The notes below the pieces were generated by a model. The model saw nothing but the letters and a program-made list of their open reading frames with translations, was not told the origin of the DNA and did not search any database. 64,000 bases of DNA from JAIRTY01 sp050257395 (GTDB lineage: Bacteria > Actinomycetota > Actinomycetes > Streptosporangiales > Streptosporangiaceae). How positions within the stretch are numbered: the stretch's first letter is position 1; each line of letters begins with the position of its first letter. Where the stretch lies: contig JBLMWU010000147.1 of the NCBI GenBank assembly GCA_050257395.1, forward strand, positions 1-64,000. Reading direction: 5' to 3'. Shown piece after piece: positions 42,901 through 51,050 of this stretch. The position numbers and the translations under genes are program-made.

Positions 42901-44867
42901 GTGCCGGGGTGTTCCCGCTGCAGCCCGAAGTCGTAGATCCAGTACCGCTGCTCCAGCCCGGGGCCACCGAACTCGTAGGGGTGCTCGTCCACCACCTCCA
43001 CGCCCATGTGCTGCAGCCGGGGCAGCACGTCGGTGAGGGTGATCGGGGACCCGGCCCGGTAGATCTTGAGCCGGGTCACCGGGGCCCGCTGGCCGCCCGG
43101 GGGCGCGGGTTCGGCCAGGTCGAACGAGACGCCGCCGGACGGCGGCAGGGCCAGCAGCCGGGTCAGGTCGGTCAGCGCGTCCGCGGTGCCCGCGTCCGCC
43201 TTGTACGCCTCGGGGATGGCCGGCAGCCAGGCGGCGAGCAGCTCCCGGGCCCGCCGCTCGCCCAGCCGCCGCTCGGCCTCCTCGGCCAGGTCGTCGTCCC
43301 AGGAGCGGACAGCCGCCGCCAGCGCGGCCTCCAGTTCCTCGGGGTCCACCTCCGGCAGCGAGCGGCCGGGCTTGACCCGGACCACCACGTGCAGCCGGGC
43401 CAGCGCCGACTCCCCGACCTGGGCGCCGTAGTCCACCGTCTCGCCGGCGAACGCGTCGCGCAGGAGCTCGGTCGCGCGCAGCCGCACGTGCGTGGTGTAG
43501 CGCTCCCGCGGCAGGTAGAGAATGCAGGACATGTACCGGCCGTAGGGGTCGGGGCGCAGGAACAGCCGGGTCTGCCGGCGCTCGCGCAGCCGCAGCACGC
43601 CCAGTGCGATCGGGGTCAGCTCGGCGGTGGAGATCTGGAACAGCTCCTCGCGCGGGTACCCGTCGAGGACTTCGATCAGGTCCTTGCCGTCGTAGCTGTC
43701 GGGGGTGAACCCGGCCGCGCTGAGCACGTCGGCCAGCTTGCGCCGCAGCACCGGGATCCGGACGATGCTCTCGGTGTAGGCGTCGTGGGTGTACAGCCCG
43801 AGGAACCGGTGCTCCCCGGTGACCTCGCCGGCCTCGTTGAACTTTTTCACCCCGACGTAGTCCAGGTAGCTCGGCCGGTACACGGTGGAGCGGGAGTTGG
43901 CCTTGGTCAGGATGAGCCGGACCGGCTCGGTGGCCTTGGCCCGGACCTCGGCGGGCAGCGCCGCGAAGGACCGGGAGCCGGGCCGGTCGTGCCGCAGGAT
44001 GCCCAGGCCGGTGCCGGGCACCGTGCGCAGCGCCATCCCGTCCAGGCCGCCGTCCACCAGGTCGTACTCCCGGTAGCCCAGGAACGTGAAGTGCCCGCGG
44101 GCCAGCCAGCGCAGCAGCTCCTCGGCCTCGGCCAGCGACTCCACGCCCTCTCCCGCGCCGCCCCCCGGCGGGCCGCCGCCGTCCGGCGCCCCGGCCAGCT
44201 CGCCGGCCAGCTCCGTGGTCAGCGCGCTGGCCTGGGCGCGGGCCAGCTCGTCAGCCAGGGCGGTGGCGGCGGCGGTCATCCGGGTGTCGTCCTCCACCAC
44301 CACCCGCACGTCGTCCAGCACGCACCGCAGGCCCTCGGCGACGGCGGTCACCATGCCCGCGGTCATGCCCTCGACCTCGAGGTGGATCCACGATTCGCAG
44401 ATGGCGCCCTCGGCCCGCGGCTGCCCGTTCAGCGCCCCGCACACCTCCTGCATCAGCCCGGCGACGTCCCGCCGGACCAGCAGCTGGGGGTGCACCACCA
44501 GCGGCGCGTCCAGGTTCTGCCGGCGCAGCTCCATCAGCACGGACTGGACCAGGAACGGCATGTCGTCGGTGACCAGGTCGATGACGCCCCGGGAGGGGTC
44601 GAAGGCGGCCATGTCACCGGCGCCGGGCGGCCGGACCTGCACCAGCGCCCGGCCCTGGGGCCGGCTGGCGGCCAGCCGCGCGTGGCTGGCCGCCACCGTG
44701 CCGATCCGCAGTGACCCGGCGCGGACCAGGTCCTCATCCGAGACGTGCCAGTAGTAGGCGTCCAGGTACCGGCGCAGGCTCCCGATCCCGCCGGTGCCGG
44801 CCGCCTCGGCGACCCGGGCCGCTTCGGCGACCAGGCCCCGCTTTTCCTCGCCCGTGGTTTCCAGCAT
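39906..44867 (-). CDS. gdh: NAD-specific glutamate dehydrogenase, large (GDH180) type
   Basis: Giant glutamate dehydrogenase, 1653 aa, converting glutamate to 2-oxoglutarate and ammonia with NAD. N-terminal ACT-like regulatory domains (about 1-500) precede the catalytic core (about 730-1260), visible as SRFDPGRTAGEAE, VARGGLRWSDRREDFRTEI, VKNSVIVPSGAKGGFV, AQSYQYWLGDAFASGGS and VAEGGNLGLTQAARIE; a helical C-terminal domain ends the chain. ATG at 44867. It lies 18 bases after the tryptophan dioxygenase gene on the same strand, so it is the last gene of an amino-acid/ketone catabolic operon. Confidence 0.96.
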   Translation of the reverse strand: MLETTGEEKRGLVAEAARVAEAAGTGGIGSLRRYLDAYYWHVSDEDLVRAGSLRIGTVAASHARLAASRPQGRALVQVRPPGAGDMAAFDPSRGVIDLVTDDMPFLVQSVLMELRRQNLDAPLVVHPQLLVRRDVAGLMQEVCGALNGQPRAEGAICESWIHLEVEGMTAGMVTAVAEGLRCVLDDVRVVVEDDTRMTAAATALADELARAQASALTTELAGELAGAPDGGGPPGGGAGEGVESLAEAEELLRWLARGHFTFLGYREYDLVDGGLDGMALRTVPGTGLGILRHDRPGSRSFAALPAEVRAKATEPVRLILTKANSRSTVYRPSYLDYVGVKKFNEAGEVTGEHRFLGLYTHDAYTESIVRIPVLRRKLADVLSAAGFTPDSYDGKDLIEVLDGYPREELFQISTAELTPIALGVLRLRERRQTRLFLRPDPYGRYMSCILYLPRERYTTHVRLRATELLRDAFAGETVDYGAQVGESALARLHVVVRVKPGRSLPEVDPEELEAALAAAVRSWDDDLAEEAERRLGERRARELLAAWLPAIPEAYKADAGTADALTDLTRLLALPPSGGVSFDLAEPAPPGGQRAPVTRLKIYRAGSPITLTDVLPRLQHMGVEVVDEHPYEFGGPGLEQRYWIYDFGLQREHPGTRRREPADGLFEDALAALWQGRIEDDGFNALVLDAELAWRQVVILRAYAKYLRQAGITFSQRYIERVFAANVAVTRLLVRLFESRFDPGRTAGEAERSEAIAEEIRGQLDEVAILDHDRILRSYLGLILATLRTNYFQVSHGAWRSGLPERQPCLVLKLDAGAIPELPVPRPRFELFVYSPQLEAVHLRFGAVARGGLRWSDRREDFRTEILGLAKAQEVKNSVIVPSGAKGGFVCKHLPDPADREAYLAEVKACYQTFIRAMLDVTDNLAGGRVVPPAELVRHDGDDPYLVVAADKGTATFSDVANEIAQSYQYWLGDAFASGGSEGYDHKKMGITARGAWESVRFHFATLGTDIDADDFTVAGIGDMSGDVFGNGMLLSRHIRLQAAFDHRHIFLDPAPDAGASFAERQRLFALPRSSWADYDTSLISAGGGVWPRTAKSVPLSPEAQAVLGLDENVFTLAPDQVISAILAAPVDLLWNGGIGTYVKATSETHADAGDRANDAVRIDAPQLRARVVAEGGNLGLTQAARIEYALAGGLVNTDFIDNSAGVDTSDHEVNIKILLQGSVDAGELAPAARGELLHDMTGEVASLVLRQNYQQNRVLAIARAQAPQMLHVHTRYLRKLERQRRIRRRMESLPGDREIAERRSAGLGLTVPEFAVLLAQAKISAVQEVLDSDLPGDPYLRAVLADYFPAPLRAAYASAMADHPLRREIITTMLVNDMINRSGTTFLFRMNEETGASVPEISRAWVVAREVFDLPGFWAQVDALDGTVDVATQISLLLEGRKLAERATRWLLHNRRPPFDVRETIEFFGDGVLAIAPGLPGLLAGRDLAGYGERQESLIAVGVPAPLAERVAAMVPAYSAFDIVEAAAATGREIGETAGVYFDLAERLQISRLRDQIVALPRDDRWNAMARSALRDDVYAAHAAISRDVLTVTGPGAPGERLAAWAERNAAAVRSATQTLSEIWETERFSIATLSVAVRAIRTLVATSSLPA

Positions 44868-44885
44868 CCCGTTCCTACTTCCGTG

Positions 44886-45701
44886 CTACAGCCGGTCCCG
44901 CAGCTCCCACAGCAAGGGGTAGTAACGCAGGTGCACCCTGCCGCGCAGATAAGGCGCCCCGGTGGAGCCGCCGGTCCCGGACCTCGTCCCAATCTGCCGC
45001 TCCACCATCGCCACGTGCCGGGCCCGCCACAGCCCGGCCAGCTCGTCGTGGGTGAGCAGGTCCTCGGCGAGCTGCCACAGGTCGTCGTGGGCGGCGCGGT
45101 CGTAGGCCGCCGTGCGCAGGGAGGCCAGGATCTCCTCGTCGTCGCCGGCGGCCAGCCCGCGGGCGGCCAGCAGGGCCAGGTAGGCGTCCCACAGCGAGGG
45201 CTCGGCCAGCCGCCGCCGCAGCCGCTGCCGCTCGGCGTCGGTGAGCGCGCGGAACCGGCCGACGTAGCGCTCGTCCTTGGCCCCGGACAGGAACTCCAGC
45301 TCCCGGAACTGCACGGACTGGAAGCCGCTGGCCGGCGCCAGCAGCGACCGGAACTCCAGGAAGTCCTGCGGGGTCATCGTCTCCAGGATGTCGACCTGGG
45401 CGACCAGCAGCCGCTCGATGGCGTGCACCCGGCGCAGCAGGTGGCCCGCCCGCCAGGTCTGGCCGGCCAGCATGGCCGCCCGCACGGCCTCCAGCTCATG
45501 CAGCAGCTGGGCGAACCACAGCTCGTAGACCTGGTGGACGGTGATGAACAGCAGCTCGTCGTGGGCGGGCGGGTCGGCCTGCGGCACCTGCTGGGACAGC
45601 AGCCCGGGCAGCCGCAGGTAGCTGCCGTAGGTGAGCAGCCCGCCTTCCTCGCCGAAGCTGCGCGCAGCCGGCGTGGCCGCTGACGCCCTGTGCTCGATCA
45701 C
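44886..45701 (-). CDS. kynA: Tryptophan 2,3-dioxygenase
   Basis: Heme dioxygenase opening the indole ring of tryptophan to N-formylkynurenine, 271 aa. Family blocks: LTYGSYLRLPGLLSQQ, HDELLFITVHQVYELWF (heme/substrate region with His), MTPQDFLEFRSLLAPASGFQS and the C-terminal GTGGSTGAPYLRGR loop that orders on substrate binding. The GTG at 45701 is chosen since it lies just before the conserved region; the open frame continues upstream into the ligase gene. Gap to the acetoacetyl-CoA ligase is 29 bases. No kynurenine-pathway partners are in view. Confidence 0.94.
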   Translation of the reverse strand: MIEHRASAATPAARSFGEEGGLLTYGSYLRLPGLLSQQVPQADPPAHDELLFITVHQVYELWFAQLLHELEAVRAAMLAGQTWRAGHLLRRVHAIERLLVAQVDILETMTPQDFLEFRSLLAPASGFQSVQFRELEFLSGAKDERYVGRFRALTDAERQRLRRRLAEPSLWDAYLALLAARGLAAGDDEEILASLRTAAYDRAAHDDLWQLAEDLLTHDELAGLWRARHVAMVERQIGTRSGTGGSTGAPYLRGRVHLRYYPLLWELRDRL

Positions 45702-45730
45702 CGTTGATCGCCCTGCCTCACCGTCCGAGC

Positions 45731-47743
45731 TTAATGCGGCGGATCTGAACGGGCGAACAGGGCCAGGACCTCCGGGTTCGCGATGGCGTCGGGGTCGGCC
45801 GCCTCGGCCACCGGGGTGCCCAGCAGGATCTTGCGGACCGGCACCTCCAGCTTCTTGCCGGACAGGGTCCGCGGGATCGCGGGCACCTGGTGGATCTCGT
45901 CCGGCACGTGCCGCGGGGACAGCTCGGCGCGCAGGGCCGCCTTGATCCGGCCCGCCAGCTCGCCGTCGAGCTGGCGGCCCTCGGCCAGCGCCACGTACAG
46001 CACCAGCCTGCCCTCGGCGCCGAGCTTGCCGGTGTCCACCACCAGGCTGTCGGTGACCTCCGGCAGGCGCTCCACCACGCGGTAGAACTCGCTGGTCCCC
46101 ATCCGGACGCCACCCCGGTTGAGGGTGGCGTCGGACCGGCCGAAGATGACGCAGCCGCCGTCGGGCAGCATGCTGATCCAGTCGCCGTGCCGCCACACAC
46201 CGGGGTACGCGGTGAAGTAGCTGCCCCGGTAGCGCTCCCCGTCCGGGTCACCCCAGAACCCGACCGGCATGGACGGCATCGGCGCGGTGAGCACCAGCTC
46301 GCCGACCTCCCCGGTCACCGGCCTGCCCTCGGGGTCGTAGGCCTCGACCCTGGCGCCCAGGCAGGGGCCGGACAGGATGCCGCTGCGCACCGGCAGCAGC
46401 GGGTTCGGGCCGACGAAGCCGGTGCACAGGTCGGTGCCGCCGGAGAAGGACCCGAGCAGCAGGCCGCTGCCGACCTGCTCGTACACCCAGCGGAAGCCTT
46501 CCGGCGGCAGCGGCGACCCGGTGGAGCCGATCCCCCGCAGCTGCGACAGGTCGAGCTCAGCGCCGGGCGACAGCCCGGCCTTGGCGCACGCCAGCAGGTA
46601 CGGCGCCCCGACGCCGAAGTAGGTGACCCCGGTCTCGGCCGCCAGCCGCCACAGCGCCCCGGTCTCCGGGTGGGTGGCGCTGCCGTCGTACAGCACGCAG
46701 GTGACCCCGGCCAGCAGCCCGCCCGCCACGTAGTTCCACATCATCCAGCCGGTGGTGGTGTACCAGAAGAACACGTCCCCGGCGCCGAGGTCCTGGTGGA
46801 AGGCGAGCGCCTTGAGGTGCTCCAGCACGATCCCGCCGTGGCTGTGCATGATCGCCTTGGGCAGCCCGGTGGTGCCGCTGGAGTACAGCACCCACAGCGG
46901 GTGGCTGAACGGGACCTCGGTGAAGCCGGGGTCCGGGCCGGCCGGCAGCCCGTCCCAGGGCAGCCGCGCCGGGCCAGTGCCGCCCGCGGCAGCGCCGCCG
47001 GACCCGCCCGGGCTGTCCACCATGACCACCGCGGCCAGGCCCGGCAGCGCGGCCACGATCTCCGCCAGCGCGTCCGCCCGGCTGAACTCCCGGCCGCCGT
47101 ACCGGTAGCCGTCCACCGCGAGCAGCACCTTGGGAGTGATCTGGGCGAACCGGTCGATCACGCTGTGCGCGCCGAAGTCCGGGGAGCAGGACGACCAGAT
47201 CGCGCCGAGGCTGGCCGTGGCCAGCAGGCCGATGACCGCTTCCGGGATGTTCGGCAGGTAGGCGGCGACCCGGTCACCCTCGCCCACGCCGAGCGCCCGC
47301 AGCCCGGCGCGCACCCGGGCCACCTCGGCGGCGAGCTCGCCGTAGCTCACCGCCCGGCGGCTGCCGTCCTCGGCGGCCGCGATCAGCGCGATCCGGGCCG
47401 GGTCGGTCTCGGCTGTGCGCAGGGCGTTGCGCGCGTAGCTGATGGTGGCGCCGGGAAACCAGGACACATCCGGCATGGGCCCGCCGGCGAGGACCGGGCC
47501 GTCGCCGCGCTCGCCGAGCACGCCGAAGTAGTCCCACAGCGAGCCCCAGAACCCGGCCGGCTCGCTGACCGACCACTCCCACAGCGGCCGGTAGTCCGTG
47601 CCGGGCAGGCTCACCCCGCGCCCGGCGGCCAGCCAGCGCCGGTAGCCGGTGATCCGCGCCCGCTCGATCTGCCCGGCGGACGGCTGCCACAGCACCTCGC
47701 CGTAGCCCTCGCCGGGAAGCCCGGCCGCGTCGCCCGTAGTCAT
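45731..47743 (-). CDS. Acetoacetate--CoA ligase
   Basis: AMP-forming acyl-CoA synthetase, 670 aa (674 if the ATG at 47755 is used). An N-terminal ACAS_N segment (LWEWSVSEPAGFWGSLWDYFGV) is followed by the ATP-loop SSGTTGLPKAIMHSHGG, the motif TTTGWMMWNYVAGGL, the adenylation motif HGDWISML and the C-terminal lysine in RTLSGKKLEVPVRK. The overall pattern, including IWSSCSPDFGAHSVIDRFAQI, fits acetoacetyl-CoA synthetase rather than acetyl-CoA synthetase. It would return free acetoacetate (from amino-acid or ketone breakdown) to acetoacetyl-CoA. Confidence 0.92.
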   Translation of the reverse strand: MTTGDAAGLPGEGYGEVLWQPSAGQIERARITGYRRWLAAGRGVSLPGTDYRPLWEWSVSEPAGFWGSLWDYFGVLGERGDGPVLAGGPMPDVSWFPGATISYARNALRTAETDPARIALIAAAEDGSRRAVSYGELAAEVARVRAGLRALGVGEGDRVAAYLPNIPEAVIGLLATASLGAIWSSCSPDFGAHSVIDRFAQITPKVLLAVDGYRYGGREFSRADALAEIVAALPGLAAVVMVDSPGGSGGAAAGGTGPARLPWDGLPAGPDPGFTEVPFSHPLWVLYSSGTTGLPKAIMHSHGGIVLEHLKALAFHQDLGAGDVFFWYTTTGWMMWNYVAGGLLAGVTCVLYDGSATHPETGALWRLAAETGVTYFGVGAPYLLACAKAGLSPGAELDLSQLRGIGSTGSPLPPEGFRWVYEQVGSGLLLGSFSGGTDLCTGFVGPNPLLPVRSGILSGPCLGARVEAYDPEGRPVTGEVGELVLTAPMPSMPVGFWGDPDGERYRGSYFTAYPGVWRHGDWISMLPDGGCVIFGRSDATLNRGGVRMGTSEFYRVVERLPEVTDSLVVDTGKLGAEGRLVLYVALAEGRQLDGELAGRIKAALRAELSPRHVPDEIHQVPAIPRTLSGKKLEVPVRKILLGTPVAEAADPDAIANPEVLALFARSDPPH

Positions 47744-47808
47744 AGGGCCCAGCATCTGCCCTCGGCCGGCGGCCCGCAACGTGGGGGGCACCCTGTGATC
47801 GTTTTCAC

Positions 47809-48528
47809 TCAGCGGCCGGCGGGCACCGTCAGCCGGTCCACCGTGCGGACCACGGCGGCGGTGTCGGCCAGGTCGGGCAGCACCATGTCGGCGCCGGCGT
47901 CGCGCAGCTCCCCCGCGGAGGAACGGCCGGTCGCCACCGCGGCGCACCGGGCGCCGCCGGTCCGGGCCGCCGCCACGTCCCGCACCGAGTCGGCCACGTA
48001 CACCGTGGCGTCCTCGGGGAAGTCGGCGCCGTACTTCTCCGCGGCGCGGCCCCGCGCGGCCAGCAGCATGGCCCCCTTCGGGTACACCTCGGACCCGTAG
48101 CCGCCGATGCCGGTGTCGAAGAACCGCTCCAGCCCGAAGGCGCGCAGCTTCTCCAGGGCGTTCGGCCGGATCCCGCCGGTGAGCACGGTCTGCACCACCC
48201 CGGACAGGCGGCCCACCTCGTCCACGGCGGCGCCCGCCCCCGGCAGCAGCCGGCCCTGCTCGGTGAGCAGGCCCCGCCGGGCCCGGAACGCGGCCGCCAG
48301 CGCCTGGATGAACCGGGCGAGCAGCTCGTCCCCGCCGCTGGCGGGCGCGGCCTCGTTCAGCTCCAGCGCCTCGAAGAACATCTCCGACTCGGTGCGCCCG
48401 GCCTGCTGCGGCAGCTGCACCAGCGGCCTGCCGGTGACCTCGCGGAAGGCGTCCACGTACGCGGCCCGGGTGACCCGCCCGACATCGAGCAAGGTCAGGT
48501 CGATGTTCCACAGGACCAGGCGGTGAAT
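47809..48528 (-). CDS. HAD-like protein with Asn at the nucleophile position, possible ATT start
   Basis: HAD-superfamily protein, about 239 aa. Motif I reads LVLWNIDLTLLDVG, so the usual nucleophile Asp (DxDxT) is Asn. Motif II is VVQTVLTGG and the later acidic motif is ATVYVADSVRDVAAA. The first ATG/GTG/TTG is a TTG at 48492, which would cut off motif I. Between the upstream stop (48564-48562) and motif I there is no ATG, GTG or TTG, but GGAGG (48538-48534) stands 5 bases before an ATT at 48528, the most likely start. It is the first gene of the leftward operon, 65 bases before the ligase gene. Confidence 0.75.
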   Translation of the reverse strand: MHRLVLWNIDLTLLDVGRVTRAAYVDAFREVTGRPLVQLPQQAGRTESEMFFEALELNEAAPASGGDELLARFIQALAAAFRARRGLLTEQGRLLPGAGAAVDEVGRLSGVVQTVLTGGIRPNALEKLRAFGLERFFDTGIGGYGSEVYPKGAMLLAARGRAAEKYGADFPEDATVYVADSVRDVAAARTGGARCAAVATGRSSAGELRDAGADMVLPDLADTAAVVRTVDRLTVPAGR

Positions 48529-48716
48529 GCGAGCCTCCGCGGGAAGGATGACGCTCAGGAGTCAGCAGGGGGCACACTCGTCACGCCCCCGCAGCAGCAG
48601 GTGCCCCGAGCACAGCTGTGCAAGAGTATGCCAGGCGCTGCGGCCGCGGCTGCCCACCTCAGCGGCACCCGCCCCGCGTTGCGCGGCCGGCCTGCGGCGC
48701 CCGGGCGGAGGATTGC

Positions 48717-50189
48717 ATGCGCGGGTTCCGGTGGCTTGCCCTGGCGCTGGCCGCGGTCGTGGCGGCCGGCTGCGCCGGCGGCGGCACGCCCGCCTCCCCG
48801 CGGGGCCCGTCGTTCGCGGCGATGTCCCGGCAGGCGGTCGCCACCCTGGAGCACCGTTACTACCACCCGCCCGGCCAGTGGAACGTGTGCGTGCCGGTGC
48901 GCTGCGGCGCGCAGAACCTGGACTGGGGCAGCGACTCGCTCACGTACGCGCTGTGGCTGCACTGGCTGATCAGCCGGGACCCGCGGGTCCGGCCGATGAT
49001 GGACGCGCTCACCGCGACGGCCCTGTCGTACACGCCGCAGACCTCCTCCTCCAGCGACGTGCCGGCCTGGGACTCGATCGCGGACCTGCGCGAGTACCAG
49101 GTGACCGGCAACCCGTCGGCGCTGGCCAAGGCGGAGGCCGCGTTCGGCTGGCTGGGGGACAAGGCGCCGTCCTTCGCCCTCGGCGCCTGCCCGGGGATCG
49201 TCTACCAGCTCCCCGGCGGGGACGGCACGCTGCTCAAGACGATGGAGTCCGACTCCAACTACGTCAAGGCGGCCCTGCTGCTCTACCAGAGCACGCACTA
49301 CCGCCCCTACCTGCGGCAGGCGCTGACCCGGTACGCGGCGATCCGCCGCACCTACTTCGAGCCGCCCACCCAGCTGTACTCGGTGTACGTGTTCGACACC
49401 GGCAAGGCCTGCCACCGGGCGCCCGGCCGCTACTTCGGCTCGGTGAACGGGAACATGATCTGGTCCGGGTACACCCTGGCCCGGCTCACCGGCCAGCGCG
49501 GCTACCTCAGCCAGGCCATCGCCACCGCCCGGGCGGTCCGCCAGCACCTGGGCGACGCCACCGGCGTCTACGCGGATCTGCAGGCGGAGAACGACATCGC
49601 CGAGCCGCTGGTCGAGGCCATGTACCTGCTGGCGACCGCCGGGCACCAGGGGTTCGCCCGGTCCTGGCTGCTGACCGCGGCGGGGGCCGCGGCCGGGGCC
49701 GTCAACGCCAGCGGCGCGTACGGCCGGTTCTTCGGCGGGCCGCCGCCGCGTGCCCCGGTCACCGTCTGGCAGGTGAACGGCGGGCTCTCGCTGGCGCTGG
49801 CCGCGGGCGCGCTGGCGCCCCGGCTGCGCGCGGCCGATCCGGGGTTCTGGCGGCGGGCCGTCTATGTGCGCCGCGACCTGCGGCTGTCCGGGCAGCAGCC
49901 GGTGCGGTTCGCCTTCACCGGACGGGCGGTGGCGATCATCGGGACGATCGGCGAGCAGTGCTGCTTCTCCGGGCACGCCCGGCTCTACCTGGACGGGCGG
50001 CAGTCCTTCGACCAGACCGGCATCTGGCAGAACAAGTCCAGCTCGGGCAAGAGCCTGCCCGGCTCGGTGCTGTTCGCCTGGCGCTGGCCGCGGTCCGGCC
50101 GGCACGTCATCGAGATCCGGCCGGGAATCCCGAACGCCAAGGAAGGCGTCTCGTTCTTCCACATGGCCGGCTACTACGTGGTCCGGTGA
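48717..50189 (+). CDS. Lipoprotein with glycosidase-like helical domain
   Basis: Secreted lipoprotein, 490 aa from the ATG at 48717 (GGAGG upstream). The signal peptide ends in lipobox VAAGC at about residue 18. Residues 60-390 show repeating helical pairs (LTYALWLHWLISRDP, YVKAALLLYQSTHYRPYLRQA, GNMIWSGYTLARLTGQRGYL, NDIAEPLVEAMYLLA) typical of an (alpha/alpha)6 toroid such as GH76 or GH88-like enzymes. The last 100 residues form a beta domain (VRFAFTGRAVAIIGTIGEQCCFSG). No catalytic motif is certain. It may act on glycans outside the cell. Confidence 0.7.
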   Translation: MRGFRWLALALAAVVAAGCAGGGTPASPRGPSFAAMSRQAVATLEHRYYHPPGQWNVCVPVRCGAQNLDWGSDSLTYALWLHWLISRDPRVRPMMDALTATALSYTPQTSSSSDVPAWDSIADLREYQVTGNPSALAKAEAAFGWLGDKAPSFALGACPGIVYQLPGGDGTLLKTMESDSNYVKAALLLYQSTHYRPYLRQALTRYAAIRRTYFEPPTQLYSVYVFDTGKACHRAPGRYFGSVNGNMIWSGYTLARLTGQRGYLSQAIATARAVRQHLGDATGVYADLQAENDIAEPLVEAMYLLATAGHQGFARSWLLTAAGAAAGAVNASGAYGRFFGGPPPRAPVTVWQVNGGLSLALAAGALAPRLRAADPGFWRRAVYVRRDLRLSGQQPVRFAFTGRAVAIIGTIGEQCCFSGHARLYLDGRQSFDQTGIWQNKSSSGKSLPGSVLFAWRWPRSGRHVIEIRPGIPNAKEGVSFFHMAGYYVVR

Positions 50190-50306
50190 GCGAGCCTGAG
50201 CCCGGCCAGCAGCAGCGCGCACACCCCGATGAGCACCGGCTCGATGGCGAACGCGGCGTGCCAGCACAGGCAGGCCGGCGTGCACTGGGCGTTCACCGCC
50301 GTCGTC

Positions 50307-50312
50307 TACGCT
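50307..50312 (+). promoter_or_regulatory. -10 box before a leaderless HAD gene
   Basis: TACGCT lies 7 bases before the GTG at 50320. Confidence 0.35.
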
Positions 50313-50319
50313 CGATGAC

Positions 50320-51039
50320 GTGCAGGAACCTGGTACAGCTCAGCGCAGCGGGCAGGACCGCGGCTTCCGGGGCGTGATCACCGACTGGGGCGGGGTCATG
50401 ACCAACCCCATCCCGGCCACGGTGCGGGCCTGGCTGGACGCGGAAGACATCGACGTCGACAGCTACGCGGCGGTGATCCGGCCGTGGATCGTGGCCGCCT
50501 ACGACCCGGCCGGGGCGACGTTCGACGCGGCGAACGGCACCAACCCGATCCACGAGCTGGAGCGCGGCGAGTGCACCACCGAGGAGTTCGAGCACCTGCT
50601 GGCCTCGCTGCTGGTCTGCCGGGACGGCAGCCCTGTCTCCGCCGAGGGCCTGCTCACCAGGATGTTCGCCGCGTCGGTGCCCTGCGACCCGATGTACGGG
50701 GCGATGTACACCGCGCGCGGGGCCGGCCTGCGCACCGGGCTGCTGTCCAACTCCTGGGGCGTCAGCGACTACCCCCGCCACCTTTTCGGGGACCTGTTCG
50801 ACGCGGTGGTCATCTCCGCCGAGGTCGGCATGCGCAAGCCAGAGGAGCGGATCTTCCTGCACGCGGCCGGCCTGCTCGGGCTGCCACCCGGCGAGTGCGT
50901 GTTCATCGATGACGTCGAGGCCAACATCACCGCCGCGGAAGCGGTCGGCATGACCGCCATCCTGCACACCGAGCCGGAGGCGACCATCACCCGCCTGCAT
51001 GACCTGCTCGGCCTGCCGGGAGGCCCGGCCGGAGGCTAG
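50320..51039 (+). CDS. HAD-superfamily hydrolase
   Basis: Class IA HAD hydrolase, 239 aa. Motif I FRGVITDWGGVMTNP (nucleophile Asp about 22), motif II GLLSNSWG (about 137), lysine in GMRKPEERIF (about 168) and motif IV CVFIDDVEANITAAEA (about 190). D-W-G-G-V at motif I is common in phosphatases of this class. GTG start at 50320 with no ribosome-binding site but a -10-like box, so probably leaderless. Substrate unknown. Confidence 0.88.
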   Translation: MQEPGTAQRSGQDRGFRGVITDWGGVMTNPIPATVRAWLDAEDIDVDSYAAVIRPWIVAAYDPAGATFDAANGTNPIHELERGECTTEEFEHLLASLLVCRDGSPVSAEGLLTRMFAASVPCDPMYGAMYTARGAGLRTGLLSNSWGVSDYPRHLFGDLFDAVVISAEVGMRKPEERIFLHAAGLLGLPPGECVFIDDVEANITAAEAVGMTAILHTEPEATITRLHDLLGLPGGPAGG

Positions 51040-51042
51040 CCT
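51037..51042 (+). promoter_or_regulatory. -10 box before the vsr gene
   Basis: TAGCCT lies 8 bases before the GTG at 51051, which argues for that GTG rather than the TTG at 51042 as the start. Confidence 0.4.
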
Positions 51043-51050
51043 TGCGGTCC

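Noticed and set aside
40119..44714. A continuous frame of about 1530 codons opposite the glutamate dehydrogenase gene
   Set aside because: It is the antisense shadow of a clear family member; its translation is Gly/Arg/Pro-rich without domains, as expected from high-GC codon bias.
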